Part shown: piece by piece, positions 23,976 through 34,826 of the stretch
Position numbering within the stretch: the stretch's first letter is position 1
How the letters are laid out: every line of letters starts with the position of its first letter
Source of the DNA: Nitrospinae bacterium AH_259_B05_G02_I21
Lineage (GTDB): Bacteria; JADFOP01
Assembly: GCA_027717595.1 (NCBI GenBank)
Contig: JALLOF010000010.1
Location: forward strand, 1-50,657
DNA: 50,657 bases
Direction: 5' to 3'
Program-made: the position numbers and the translations under genes
The notes under the pieces: generated by a model
The model's input: only the letters and a program-made list of their open reading frames with translations
What the model was told of the DNA's origin: nothing
Databases searched by the model: none

Positions 23976-24724
23976 CGAAGCCCCAACGAGGCCGCCCCGA
24001 TGGCCGACGATCCGACCAGGCCCGCCCCGTGACCATCACCACCGACTACGTCGACCCCGCCGAGGGCAGCGCGCTGATCGAGCTTGGGGCCACGCGGGTC
24101 ATCTGCACGGCGACGGTGGAGGAGAAGATTCCCCCATGGATGAGGAGCCGAGGGGTCTCCGGAGGGTGGGTCACCGCCGAGTACGGCATGCTGCCCCGAA
24201 GCACCCCCGAGCGCATCGTGCGCGAATCGGTCCGTGGCCGGCCCCAGGGCCGCACCCAAGAGATACAGCGCCTCATCGGCCGGGGGCTGAGGGCCGTCGT
24301 CAATCTGAAGGCCCTGGGGGAGCGGACCATCTGGTGCGACTGCGACGTCATCCAGGCCGACGGCGGCACACGGACCGCGGCCATCACGGGGGCCTTCGTC
24401 GCTTTGGCCCTTGCCGTCCAAAGGCTGGTGGAGGCCGGGACGTTGAAAGAGCTTCCGCTGCACGACTTCGTGGCGGCCGTGAGCGTGGGGATGGTAAACG
24501 GCCGAGCGCTGCTCGACCTCTCCTACGTCGAAGACGTCGGGGCCGACGTCGATATGAACGTCGTGATGACCGGGGCCGGCACCCTTGTGGAGGTCCAAGG
24601 CACCGCCGAGGGCTCGCCCTTCAGCCGTTCCGAGCTCGACCGCCTCATCGACCTCGCCGAGCGGGGCATCAGCCGGCTCGTTAGGGCTCAGAGCAAGGCG
24701 CTAAAGGGGCTCACCATTCCATGA
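23972..24724 (+). CDS. rph: Ribonuclease PH
   Basis: A phosphorolytic 3'-to-5' exoribonuclease that trims tRNA precursors. Family features: [20 protein letters not shown] at the N-terminus, [13 protein letters not shown], a phosphate-binding [17 protein letters not shown] stretch (Arg-rich), and [16 protein letters not shown] 250-aa length is usual for the hexameric bacterial enzyme, and it is complete, unlike the frameshifted E. coli K-12 copy. The start overlaps the murI stop (ATGA), and its own stop overlaps the rdgB ATG. Confidence 0.93.
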   Translation: MTKPQRGRPDGRRSDQARPVTITTDYVDPAEGSALIELGATRVICTATVEEKIPPWMRSRGVSGGWVTAEYGMLPRSTPERIVRESVRGRPQGRTQEIQRLIGRGLRAVVNLKALGERTIWCDCDVIQADGGTRTAAITGAFVALALAVQRLVEAGTLKELPLHDFVAAVSVGMVNGRALLDLSYVEDVGADVDMNVVMTGAGTLVEVQGTAEGSPFSRSELDRLIDLAERGISRLVRAQSKALKGLTIP

Positions 24725-25326
24725 CGCGGCTCGTCGTGGCCACGAGGAACCGTGGCAAGCTGGACGAGATCCGCGCCATCCTGGCCAGCCTTCCCGTGGA
24801 GGTGGCCTCGCTCGCCGACTACCCCGAGCTTGAGCCCATCGAGGAAGACGGGGCGACCTTCGAGGCCAACGCCGTAAAGAAAGCCCTCCACGTGGCCGCC
24901 TCTACCGGACACCTGACCCTGGCCGATGATTCGGGCATCGAGGTGGATGCGCTCGATGGGGCCCCCGGGGTCCACTCGGCCCGATTCGCCGGGCCCGAGG
25001 CCACCGACGAGGCCAACAACGCCAAGCTCCTGGAGCTGATGGCGGCGGTGCCCGACGCCGAGCGCACGGCGCGGTTTCGCTGCGTGGTGGCCATCGCCAC
25101 GCCTGAGGGGCACCTGGAGGCGGCCGAGGGGGCCTGCGAAGGACTCGTGGCGCGCCGGGAGCGGGGTGATAAGGGCTTCGGCTACGACCCCCTCTTTTTC
25201 GTGCCGGAATACGGGATGACCTTCGGCGAGTTGCCCGAGGGGATCAAAAACGCCATCAGCCACCGGGGCCGGGCCCTGGCCGCCGCCCGCAACGCCCTGG
25301 AGGCGCTCCTTGCGAAAGAGGCCTGA
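24721..25326 (+). CDS. rdgB: XTP/dITP diphosphatase (RdgB/HAM1)
   Basis: Removes non-canonical purine nucleotides (dITP, XTP) from the pool, protecting DNA and RNA. Signature blocks: [49 protein letters not shown] (residue D in ADDSG) and [13 protein letters not shown]. Length of 201 aa is typical. It is the last gene of the five-gene overlapping operon, and tRNA-Pro follows 95 bp downstream. Overlap with rph (ATGA) suggests translational coupling. Confidence 0.93.
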   Translation: MTRLVVATRNRGKLDEIRAILASLPVEVASLADYPELEPIEEDGATFEANAVKKALHVAASTGHLTLADDSGIEVDALDGAPGVHSARFAGPEATDEANNAKLLELMAAVPDAERTARFRCVVAIATPEGHLEAAEGACEGLVARRERGDKGFGYDPLFFVPEYGMTFGELPEGIKNAISHRGRALAAARNALEALLAKEA

Positions 25327-25421
25327 TGCGCCCCGCGTCTCTTTTGGAGCCTGCCACCGGACTGCCGAGGCGTGGGCCTTCCTTGCGGGGCCGGCCCGCC
25401 TCATGGTATTAGAGAAGCGGT

Positions 25422-25498
25422 CGGGGCGTAGCGCAGCCTGGTAGCGCACCGGCTTTGGGAGCCGGGGGTCGCCGGTTCGAATCCGGCCGCCCCGACCA
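25422..25498 (+). tRNA. tRNA-Pro(TGG)
   Basis: The acceptor stem CGGGGCG pairs with CGCCCCG at 25488-25494, followed by discriminator A and an encoded CCA. The anticodon stem CCGGC/GCCGG holds the loop TTTGGGA, giving anticodon TGG. The T-arm GCCGG-TTCGAAT-CCGGC is perfect. Total length is 77 bases. The region just downstream is rich in repeats, as expected of an integration hot spot. Confidence 0.93.
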
Positions 25499-25519
25499 TT
25501 GAAATCAATCGCTTACAAG

Positions 25520-25747
25520 GATTAGACACTCTCTTCTCGTCAGTCCATTTTCCGAAACTGCATGGATTTTGATAATCGAAGCCAAATTAACGGGTTATCG
25601 CAATTCGGGGCTTTTGGACACATTTAGACACCTCACCCTTCCGTCCGAGGCCAGATTCTCAGGTAACTCCTGCAATATCAAAGCTAAATGCCCAGTTGGA
25701 CACTTTTGAAAAGTGTCTAAAAGTGTCTAAAAGTGTCTAACGTGTAA
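25520..25747. repeat. GACAC/GTGTC palindromic repeat cluster, copy 2
   Basis: Contains ATTAGACAC, TTTTGGACAC, TTAGACACC, AATATCAA, the perfect 9-1-9 palindrome GACACTTTTGAAAAGTGTC at 25699-25717, and AAGTGTCTAA three times in tandem at 25711-25740. The order of blocks is the same as in 3837-3965. No gene is seen. Confidence 0.6.
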
Positions 25748-25854
25748 AATCGAAGTCCTCCAACAAAAAGAATCGCACTCATTCGCGGAGTACGCGAAGT
25801 AAGCGAAGTAGGTGACGACAGGCCGCGTTGCGGCGTGCTATCTATTCGAGTGGA

Positions 25855-25910
25855 CCCGCCTGAGGCGGGTGGCTCCGCCTAAGGCCCGCCTGAGGCGGAC
25901 CTGAGGCGGA
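25855..25910. repeat. CCGCCTGAGGCGG repeat cluster
   Basis: CCCGCCTGAGGCGGG at 25855-25869 is a perfect 6-bp stem. It recurs as CCGCCTGAGGCGG at 25886-25898 and partly as CTGAGGCGGAC at 25901. GCGAAGTA also repeats in tandem at about 25794-25810. It looks like a REP-type palindrome group. Confidence 0.5.
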
Positions 25911-25992
25911 CCCCACCGGGCGGGCTACGGCAGGGAGATCGTCGTGAAAGCTCCAGGGTGGTGGGTGTTCAGTTCAATTTAGGGCACTACCC
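25909..25992 (+). mobile_element. Mobile-element end fragment, copy A
   Basis: About 84 bp nearly identical (some five mismatches) to the reverse complement of 50571-50657. In both copies one frame ends RAGYG(R/E)EIVVKAPGWW, then VFSS and a stop, which suggests the C-terminus of an element-encoded protein. The final TTAGG(G/A)CACTACCC resembles an IS terminus and also occurs at 8927. The rest of the element is missing here. It ends 86 bp before the YyaL-type gene start. Confidence 0.55.
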
Positions 25993-26078
25993 ACGCCAGG
26001 GGGTTGTTGATTTCCCTCACGTTCCTCGTTATCCTCTGCACCGTGACGACCCATCCCTTCTCTCCCGTCTTCCTAGCC

Positions 26079-28406
<2,328 letters not shown>

Positions 28407-28483
28407 CCCTTGGTGCTGTAGCGCCCGCCCCGGGCAAAATAGCCCCTATCTCTGACCGTTCAGGCGGCCTCGCTGGAGCTTCT

Positions 28484-29104
28484 TCATTTTCTCATAATCC
28501 TCCCATCCCTCAGAAGCAGAACGGCGCCGTCTCTGGCGTACTCTTGAAAGAATCGTTCGAAAAAATCCACATCCTTTCCATGCCACGGATACATATAGAA
28601 GATGTCGATCGCATCAAAGCCAATCCCGAACTGTTCGTAGACATCAGAATCAGTGTGCGGATTCTCCAGGACCAAGTGTTTATAGGTCCGATCACTCACT
28701 TCCTTACGAATGACGGCTAATTGGTCTCGTGTGAAGAAATTGCCCCAGAGGTACACAGGAAGGTTCTGCTCGGGAAGAAGGCCCTCCTCCACCACGCGCG
28801 CCAAGTTGCTCTCGGCCTCTTCAATGAGCCTCGGATTAATATCAATCCCATAGGATGACGTGACACCGAACTTTTTGGCAATGACGGGATTCAGCCCTAC
28901 GCCGCAACCCAGCTCCAAAAACGTGACGTCCGTTGTTTGCGTGATTTCGAGCGCCCGTTCCAGGTGGGCCGTACAATCGGACAGTAAGAACTCCGAGGTC
29001 ATCGGATCATTGCTATGGTTAATCTTGAAAGCTTCTGCAGAGCGACGATAGATGTCCACCACCGGCTCTAAATCGGTCGGCCTTTCGAAGACAGGTCCCA
29101 TCAT
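28484..29104 (-). CDS. Class I SAM-dependent methyltransferase-like protein
   Basis: A 206-aa protein with a Rossmann methyltransferase core: motif I FLELGCGVGLNP near residue 62, the acidic ribose-binding IDINPRLIEEAE, and a later strand FDAIDIFYMYPW. The N-terminal helices (TDLEPVVDIYRRSAEAF) and C-terminus are not diagnostic. The substrate is unknown. Codon use is AT-richer than the neighbours. It stands alone between the YyaL-type gene (convergent) and the divergent SRAP gene. Alternative: a non-catalytic SAM-binding homologue. Confidence 0.65.
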   Translation of the reverse strand: MMGPVFERPTDLEPVVDIYRRSAEAFKINHSNDPMTSEFLLSDCTAHLERALEITQTTDVTFLELGCGVGLNPVIAKKFGVTSSYGIDINPRLIEEAESNLARVVEEGLLPEQNLPVYLWGNFFTRDQLAVIRKEVSDRTYKHLVLENPHTDSDVYEQFGIGFDAIDIFYMYPWHGKDVDFFERFFQEYARDGAVLLLRDGRIMRK

Positions 29105-29412
29105 TCAACCATCATCTCAACTCTCCCTAGACGGAAAACCGCCAAACGGAATGGGCCCTCACGCGGCCCATCGCCGCCTGAATGATTGCCCCGTTTCAAT
29201 CCGGGTTGTGGCTGTGGGGGGATACTGAGGAGGGGAATCAGGGGAAAGGCAGGGGGGACGCAGCGTGTGAAATTCTAACCCATCTTCCCCGCGATGACAA
29301 GCACCGTGGTCCTCTAGCTGCCTTTTGCGGAGTTGAAGCGAAGACTGCAGGCTGGTAGGCTACCGGCGACGCCCCAGCCCCTCACCCGCAGAGGCGCATC
29401 GCGCTTGAGGCC
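29105..29412. other. 308-bp divergent intergenic region
   Basis: Lies between the methyltransferase and SRAP genes. A purine-rich G-run stretch occurs at about 29214-29265. I see no convincing promoter pair, RNA or gene. Confidence 0.5.
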
Positions 29413-30084
29413 ATGTGCGGACGTTTCACCCTCGATACCCCATCTGAGGCCCTGGCAGACCTCTTTCAGGTCGAGGCCGCTCCCGCGATGAAGCCCCGCT
29501 ACAACATCGCTCCCACCCAGCCGGTGGCGGCCGTCCGAAGGTCCCTGGCCGGCGAGCGCGAGATTCTCCTTATGCACTGGGGACTCATCCCCTCGTGGGC
29601 CAAAACGCCCGAGATGGGAAATCGGCTGATCAACGCCCGCTCCGAGACCGCCGCCGAGAAGCCCTCGTTCCGGGAAGCCTTCAAGCGGCGGCGATGCCTC
29701 GTACCAACCGATGGCTTCTACGAGTGGCAGCGCGTGGACCGGCGAAAGCAACCCTATTACATCCGCATGGCCGGGGGGGAACCGTTCGCCCTTGCCGGGC
29801 TGTGGGAGCGCTGGGAGGGGCCGGACGGGATGGTAATCGAGTCGTGCGCGATTCTCACCACCGAGGCCAATGCTTTGCTTCGCCCGATCCACAACCGCAT
29901 GCCCGTGATTATCGACCCGGGGGATTATCAGCGCTGGCTGGAGGCCGAAGCCCACGAAACCGGCGCGTTGGCCCCTCTGATGCAACCGTATCCGGGGGGC
30001 CGGCTTTCCGCCATCCCGGTGAGCCCACGGGTCAACAACCCGCAGAACGACGACCCACGATGCATCGAACCCTTAGAGTCCTAA
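29413..30084 (+). CDS. SRAP-domain protein (YedK/HMCES), abasic-site DNA-protein crosslinker
   Basis: A 223-aa SOS-response-associated peptidase-type protein that forms a stable thiazolidine crosslink with abasic sites in single-stranded DNA, shielding them at replication forks. Catalytic residues are in place: Cys2 (MCGRFT, exposed after Met removal), the Asn of PRYNIAPTQP and of INARSET, Glu in DGFYEWQ and His in HNRMPVI. There is no LexA-like box that I can identify. It is a single gene; the next, pckA, starts 157 bp downstream. Confidence 0.92.
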   Translation: MCGRFTLDTPSEALADLFQVEAAPAMKPRYNIAPTQPVAAVRRSLAGEREILLMHWGLIPSWAKTPEMGNRLINARSETAAEKPSFREAFKRRRCLVPTDGFYEWQRVDRRKQPYYIRMAGGEPFALAGLWERWEGPDGMVIESCAILTTEANALLRPIHNRMPVIIDPGDYQRWLEAEAHETGALAPLMQPYPGGRLSAIPVSPRVNNPQNDDPRCIEPLES

Positions 30085-30240
30085 CGACCCTCGCGATAGC
30101 CCTCCCGGCCCCTCCAGGAAGCTCATTTCCCCCCCTCCGCCGAGACTGGAGACTTGCGCTTCGCAATGAACCGTGCAAAAATGTTGGCTTTACTATGACC
30201 GAAATCCATCTCATCTGAAGGGGGAACAAGGAGCTGACCC

Positions 30241-31851
30241 ATGGCCGGAGTTGACATCCCTCGCAAATACGGACTGGACCACCACGGCATCGAAAACATC
30301 AACCAGGTCTTCTGGAACCTCACCACCGCGCGCCTCTACGAGGAGGCCCTCAAGCGCGACGAGGCGCGCATGGCCTGCATGGGGCCCCTGGTGGTCCGGA
30401 CCGGCGACCACACGGGCCGCTCGCCCACCGACAAGTTCATCGTCCGGGAGCCTTCGAGCGCGGAGAAGGTCTGGTGGGGGGCGGTGAACCGGCCCATTGA
30501 GGCGGCCTCCTTCGACGGCCTGCACCAGCAGATGCTGGTCTACCTCCAGAACAAGGACATCTTCATCCAGGACTGTTACGCTGGGGCCGACCCCGACTAC
30601 CGACTGCCCATCCGCATCATCACCGAGCGGGCCTGGCATAACCTCTTCGCCCGCAACATGTTCCTCCGGATAGAGGATCCAGAGGAGCTCGCCGCCTTCA
30701 AGCCCGAGTTGACTATCATAAACTGCCCCCGCTTCCATGCCGTGCCCGAGGTCCACGGCACGAACTCGGGGACCTTTATCATCATCAACTTTGGGGCCAA
30801 GCTCGTCCTCATCGGCGGGACCGCCTACGGTGGGGAGATTAAAAAATCAGTCTTCACCTACCTAAACTACACCTTGCCTCAGATGAAAGTCTTTCCCATG
30901 CACTGCTCGGCCAACGCTGGCCGCGAGAGGGGGGATGTGGCTATTTTCTTCGGCCTGTCGGGCACGGGCAAGACGAGCCTCTCGGCCGACCCCCGAAGAG
31001 ACCTCATCGGGGATGATGAGCACGGCTGGTCCAACAACGGGATTTTCAACTTCGAGGGGGGCTGTTATGCCAAGGTCATCCGCCTCTCGCCGGAGGACGA
31101 GCCGGAAATCTACGCCTGCACGGAACGGTTTGGCACGATTCTCGAGAACGTCGCCTACGACTCGGTGACCCGCCGGGTCAACCTCGATGATGACTCCCTG
31201 ACGGAGAACACCCGGGCCTCCTACCATATCACCCAGCTTGAGCGGGCCGTCATCCCTGGTATTGGGGGCCATCCTCAGAACGTGGTGATGCTCACCTGCG
31301 ATGCCTTCGGGGTGCTGCCGCCCATCGCCAAGCTCACCCACGAGCAGGCGATGTACCACTTCCTGCTGGGCTATACGGCCAAGGTGGCCGGCACCGAACG
31401 GGGCCTCGGCGATGAGCCCCAGGCGACCTTCTCCTCCTGTTTCGGGGCCCCCTTCATGGCGCTCCATCCCACCGTGTACGCCAATATGCTTGGTGAGAAG
31501 ATCGCCAAGCACAAGGCGACCTGCTGGCTAATCAACACGGGCTGGACCGGCGGGCCCTACGGGGTTGGCAGCCGTATTCAGATCGGCTATACCCGCGCCA
31601 TGGTGGATGAGGCTCTAAGCGGCCGGCTGGTCGATGCCCCCACTACGGAAGACCCCATCTTCGGCCTCCACGTGCCTGAGAGCGTCAACGGCGTACCCTC
31701 GGAGCTTCTGAGCCCTCGCTCCTCGTGGTCAAGCCCCAAGGGCTACGACGAGAAGGCCCGGGAGCTGGCGGGTCGCTTCCGGGAAAACTTCTCCCCCTAC
31801 GAACCCGACGTCTCAGAGGCGGTTCGCGCCGTGGGCCCGAAGGAGGGCTAG
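30241..31851 (+). CDS. pckA: Phosphoenolpyruvate carboxykinase (ATP)
   Basis: Catalyses oxaloacetate + ATP to phosphoenolpyruvate + CO2, the gluconeogenic step from C4 acids. The kinase P-loop is GLSGTGKTSLSADP near residue 240, preceded by the PEPCK-specific GGTAYGGEIKKSVF and followed by the metal-binding IGDDEHGW. CTCGTG-type substrate residues lie in RTGDHTGRSPTDKFIV. Length of 536 aa is standard. AAGGAG precedes the ATG. It converges with the EIIA-like and malic-enzyme genes, so three genes of the C4/C3 node sit together. Confidence 0.95.
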   Translation: MAGVDIPRKYGLDHHGIENINQVFWNLTTARLYEEALKRDEARMACMGPLVVRTGDHTGRSPTDKFIVREPSSAEKVWWGAVNRPIEAASFDGLHQQMLVYLQNKDIFIQDCYAGADPDYRLPIRIITERAWHNLFARNMFLRIEDPEELAAFKPELTIINCPRFHAVPEVHGTNSGTFIIINFGAKLVLIGGTAYGGEIKKSVFTYLNYTLPQMKVFPMHCSANAGRERGDVAIFFGLSGTGKTSLSADPRRDLIGDDEHGWSNNGIFNFEGGCYAKVIRLSPEDEPEIYACTERFGTILENVAYDSVTRRVNLDDDSLTENTRASYHITQLERAVIPGIGGHPQNVVMLTCDAFGVLPPIAKLTHEQAMYHFLLGYTAKVAGTERGLGDEPQATFSSCFGAPFMALHPTVYANMLGEKIAKHKATCWLINTGWTGGPYGVGSRIQIGYTRAMVDEALSGRLVDAPTTEDPIFGLHVPESVNGVPSELLSPRSSWSSPKGYDEKARELAGRFRENFSPYEPDVSEAVRAVGPKEG

Positions 31852-31984
31852 TCCCGGCCGAACGGCCCACACGACGCTCCAGCGCCCCCGAGAAGGTATC
31901 AATCCAACTGATTTTCTAGAAAAGAAGTGCGGTCTGGGAGGGACTCGTTGGGTGTAGTGTCCTGGGACTGCCTGCGCCCGCCCC

Positions 31985-32536
31985 TCAGGCGCTCTCGCCA
32001 GAAGCGGTACCGGTGGCCCCCGACGGCCGGAAGGCCGACGCCACCCACCCCTTCAGCGAGGCCGTCAGGGCAGCCCAGCGGCCCCCCTCGGCCTTGGCGC
32101 AGATGGCCACGACTTCCTCCACCGTCTCGGCCCACAGCAGCTGGGTGCGGACCATGGGGTCGCGAAGCAGCACGGCCAGCCCGTTTAGGAGCCGGAAGCC
32201 GGCCACCCGCTCGCCGGAAGGTATGAGGATGAGACAGACGAAGTGGACCACCGCTCCGGCGGGGCCGTGGACGGCGAGGCCGGCCGGGGAACGACCTAGG
32301 GCCAGGGTAAGGCGCTCAACCGCCTGCGTGACGGCGTGCACAATGGCGACCTCGTTGTCACCGACCGTCCCCTGACGACGCCCCCGCGCCAAGAGTTCCG
32401 CGACGGCTCCCTGGAGATCGACAACCCCTTCGGCGCCACCCAGCGCCTCGCCCAGTTCCTCGATCGCTTGGGCGAGGTCACCCGAGCGTAGATCGAGCTG
32501 GACGACCGCCTCCGATAGGGCTTTTGAAACCGTCAT
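31985..32536 (-). CDS. PTS EIIA (fructose/nitrogen type)-like protein
   Basis: A 183-aa protein similar to PtsN/EIIA-Fru domains. LDLRSGDLAQAIEELGEAL is the N-terminal part, and NEVAIVHAVTQAVERLTLAL carries the probable phospho-accepting His (usual form IPHAR). VHFVCLILIPSG is the following strand. The residues around the His deviate (VHAVT), so phosphorylation is not certain. A role in regulating carbon or nitrogen metabolism rather than sugar uptake is likely. It lies 100 bp downstream of the malic enzyme on the same strand. The rest of the C-terminus (WVASAFRPSGATGT) is low complexity. Confidence 0.65.
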   Translation of the reverse strand: MTVSKALSEAVVQLDLRSGDLAQAIEELGEALGGAEGVVDLQGAVAELLARGRRQGTVGDNEVAIVHAVTQAVERLTLALGRSPAGLAVHGPAGAVVHFVCLILIPSGERVAGFRLLNGLAVLLRDPMVRTQLLWAETVEEVVAICAKAEGGRWAALTASLKGWVASAFRPSGATGTASGESA

Positions 32537-32636
32537 GAATCCAACATTTAAGGTGGGGGAGAGTCTCTATAGGAATCATACCCCTTCGGCCGACGGCACG
32601 CAAGGGGGCCGGCCCGATCCACTACAGGAAGCGGAA

Positions 32637-33971
32637 TCAGACCAGAATGTCTGAGATGTCGAGGGCCTGGTCCTCGCTGGCCGCCAGCAGCACCGCACCG
32701 GTCACGGCGCGGTGGACCTCGAGGTTGAGGGGGGCCGGCACCAGCTCCCCCTCCTCGGCCAACGACGCAATCGCCTGAGCGGCGGCAACCTTCATGGCCG
32801 ACGTGATGATGGGGGCCCGGGCCATGAGCACACCTTTGAACAGGCCAGGGAAACCCAGCACGTTATTGACCGACTTGCCGTCGGCTGCAAAGCGGGCTCC
32901 GGCGGCGAGGGCCTCGTCGGGCTCGATTTCCGGAACCGGGTTGGTCAGGGCCAATACGACCTGCCCGGGCCGGATATCGGCGGGCTTGATGAGACCTGGC
33001 ATCCCCGTCGTGGCGACAATGATGTCGGACTCGGCCATGACGGTCTCGTAGGTTGCCCCGCCCCCGCCGAGACGCTCGAACCGCTCGACGGCGTCGGGCT
33101 GGACGTCCATGCCCAGAAGCGCTTTCACCCCGTAAGCCGACAGAATGGACGCGATGCCGGTGCCCGCCGCGCCCAGGCCGATTTGGCCCACGACGGCATC
33201 GTGAAGGTCCATCTCCACGTAGCGGCACGCATTCAGCAGGCCCGCCAGCACCACGACGGCGGTGCCGTGCTGATCGTCGTGCATGACGGGGATTGGCAGG
33301 CGCCGCTGGAGCTCCTCTTCGATGATGAAGCACTCAGGGGAGCGGATGTCCTCGAGGTTGATGGCCCCGAAGGTCGGGGCGATGGCCACGACGGTCTCGA
33401 TGACCACCTGGGGGTCGTGGGAATCGACGAGAATGGGCACCCCGGAGAGGCCCACGAGCTTATCGAGGAGGACAGCCTTGCCCTCCATGACGGGCATGCC
33501 CGCAACGGGGCCGATGTCTCCGAGCCCCAGGACGGCGGTCCCGTTGGTCACAATCGCCACGGACGAGTGGATCGTGGTGTATTCGCGGGCCAGCTCAGGC
33601 TCGTCGTGAATCGCCCAGCAGACCCGGGCGACCCCAGGCGTGTATATGTCGCGCAGGTCCTCGGGGGAGTCGACGGAAACGGTGCTCGTCGTGCGAATCT
33701 TGCCAGCCTGGTGGCGGTCGAAGACCCGGTCCTTGACGGCCTGCAGCTCGACCCCTTCCACAGTCTGGATCAAGGCCAGCAGATCCTTGAGTTGGTTTTG
33801 GTCTTTGACCAGCACGGAGATGTCGCGCGTAATATAGTCTTTGCCGAAGCGGAGGACTTTGATGTCGCCGATGAGGCCCCCCGCCTCGCCAATGCGCACC
33901 CCCAACTGGCCAAGCAGGCCCGGGGTGTTGAGAATCTTGACCGTCAGGACCTTATGGTGCTCCATTCGCAT
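32637..33971 (-). CDS. NAD(P)-dependent malic enzyme with N-terminal ACT domain
   Basis: Oxidative decarboxylation of malate to pyruvate. An ACT domain (about 1-80: VLTVKILNTPGLLGQLGVRIGEA without the last residues) precedes the catalytic part. Active-site motifs: DIYTPGVARVC (Tyr), GLGDIGPVAGMPVMEGKAVL (Lys), MHDDQHGTAVV (metal-binding Asp) and NAD-binding GLGAAGTGIASIL. The end (NPVPEIEPDEALA and VNNVLGFPGLFKG) is standard. ATG at 33971 or 33965 are alternatives to GTG at 33974. The ACT domain suggests allosteric control by an amino acid or metabolite. Likely co-transcribed with the EIIA-like gene. Confidence 0.9.
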   Translation of the reverse strand: MRMEHHKVLTVKILNTPGLLGQLGVRIGEAGGLIGDIKVLRFGKDYITRDISVLVKDQNQLKDLLALIQTVEGVELQAVKDRVFDRHQAGKIRTTSTVSVDSPEDLRDIYTPGVARVCWAIHDEPELAREYTTIHSSVAIVTNGTAVLGLGDIGPVAGMPVMEGKAVLLDKLVGLSGVPILVDSHDPQVVIETVVAIAPTFGAINLEDIRSPECFIIEEELQRRLPIPVMHDDQHGTAVVVLAGLLNACRYVEMDLHDAVVGQIGLGAAGTGIASILSAYGVKALLGMDVQPDAVERFERLGGGGATYETVMAESDIIVATTGMPGLIKPADIRPGQVVLALTNPVPEIEPDEALAAGARFAADGKSVNNVLGFPGLFKGVLMARAPIITSAMKVAAAQAIASLAEEGELVPAPLNLEVHRAVTGAVLLAASEDQALDISDILV

Positions 33972-34024
33972 CACGTCTCTTCCTCACCTCGACCCTAGAG
34001 GGTGTGGGTCAAGCTAAGATGCAG

Positions 34025-34033
34025 ATTCTAGCA
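34025..34033 (-). promoter_or_regulatory. Extended -10 for the malic enzyme gene
   Basis: Minus strand TG-C-TAGAAT about 55 bp upstream of the ATG. No good -35 was found. Confidence 0.35.
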
Positions 34034-34163
34034 CGAGAGCGGCCAGAAATGCTACATGGTGAAAAGACGGCAGTGCCAATGGGGCCGTCATCGCTCAGGG
34101 CGCCTTGGCACCGCCACCCCCCTCAGCTATAATGGGCCGCACCACCACCGGGAGGGTCGAGCC

Positions 34164-34472
34164 ATGACCGACGCCGCTTCGCCCGATCGCCGGAGCGTGC
34201 AATGCCCATGCTGTCAGGCCACCCTGACCATTGACCAGACGACCGGTGCCATCCTCCATGCCGAGCCCGCCAAGGCCACAACCGCCCCAGAGAGCCTCGG
34301 CTCGGCGGTCGAGGCCCTGAAGGCTCAGGAGCAGGCCCGCCGAGAGCGGGTCCGCCAGCGAACCGAGGAGGAAAAGCACCGCAAGGAAATTCTGGCCAAG
34401 AAGGTCGAGGAGGCCCGCAAGCAGGTGAAAGACCTCGAAGGGCCTCCGCCCCGGCCCTTTGACTTCGACTAA
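34164..34472 (+). CDS. Small zinc-ribbon/coiled-coil protein
   Basis: A 102-aa protein. The N-terminus has VQCPCCQATLTID (a C-x-C-C half of a zinc-ribbon-like site; no second pair is present). A charged coiled-coil helix follows (EQARRERVRQRTEEEKHRKE), ending in a Pro-rich FDFD tail. GGGAGGG lies before the ATG; a longer frame from 34056 adds unconserved residues. I recall similar short proteins in Deltaproteobacteria, without known function. Confidence 0.65.
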   Translation: MTDAASPDRRSVQCPCCQATLTIDQTTGAILHAEPAKATTAPESLGSAVEALKAQEQARRERVRQRTEEEKHRKEILAKKVEEARKQVKDLEGPPPRPFDFD

Positions 34473-34586
34473 CCCCGAGAGGCTGCCTGGCCCGCATCGA
34501 CGCCCAGGCCTTGATGGGCAAGGGAGGCGACGATCAGCGCCGCCCGAGCGTCCGAGGCCCCGCCGGGCCGGCCGCCCGAGGAAAGA

Positions 34587-34766
34587 ATGATGAATCTTCG
34601 GAGAGCCACATTCGATATGAACTTCAAGAGGGGCGTCGAACCGATGCCCGAAGAGATCACCGGCCCCATCGTCGGGATGTTTCTCATCACCCGTTACAGC
34701 TACGAAATCGTCTGGCTGGAGGAGGAGGCCACCCCGCCGAAGTCGAAGGCCAAGGGTAGCTCGTAG
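34587..34766 (+). CDS. Small hypothetical protein, 59 aa
   Basis: A short gene with a good Shine-Dalgarno (GAGGAAAG) directly before the first of two ATG codons. The product has a compact core MNFKRGVEPMPEEITGPIVG and FLITRYSYEIVWLEEE, then a basic tail (PPKSKAKGSS). No membrane segment is seen. Codon use is like the neighbours. It follows the zinc-ribbon gene on the same strand after 114 bp. I do not recognise the family. Confidence 0.5.
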   Translation: MMNLRRATFDMNFKRGVEPMPEEITGPIVGMFLITRYSYEIVWLEEEATPPKSKAKGSS

Positions 34767-34826
34767 CGAAACGAAAGCCCCCCGGATAGCCTCTGTCGCG
34801 ATTGGACCGAGTTCCCGCCTTAGGGC

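Noticed and set aside
26004-26078. TTG start for the YyaL-type gene
   Set aside because: Lies at the edge of the repeat element; the ATG at 26079 gives a normal signal peptide.
29193-29202. GTTTCAATCC, typical of some CRISPR repeats
   Set aside because: Occurs once, with no repeated units or spacers around it.
31954-31963. GTAGTGTCCT near the pckA 3' end as another element terminus
   Set aside because: Only ten bases match the element end; too short to call.
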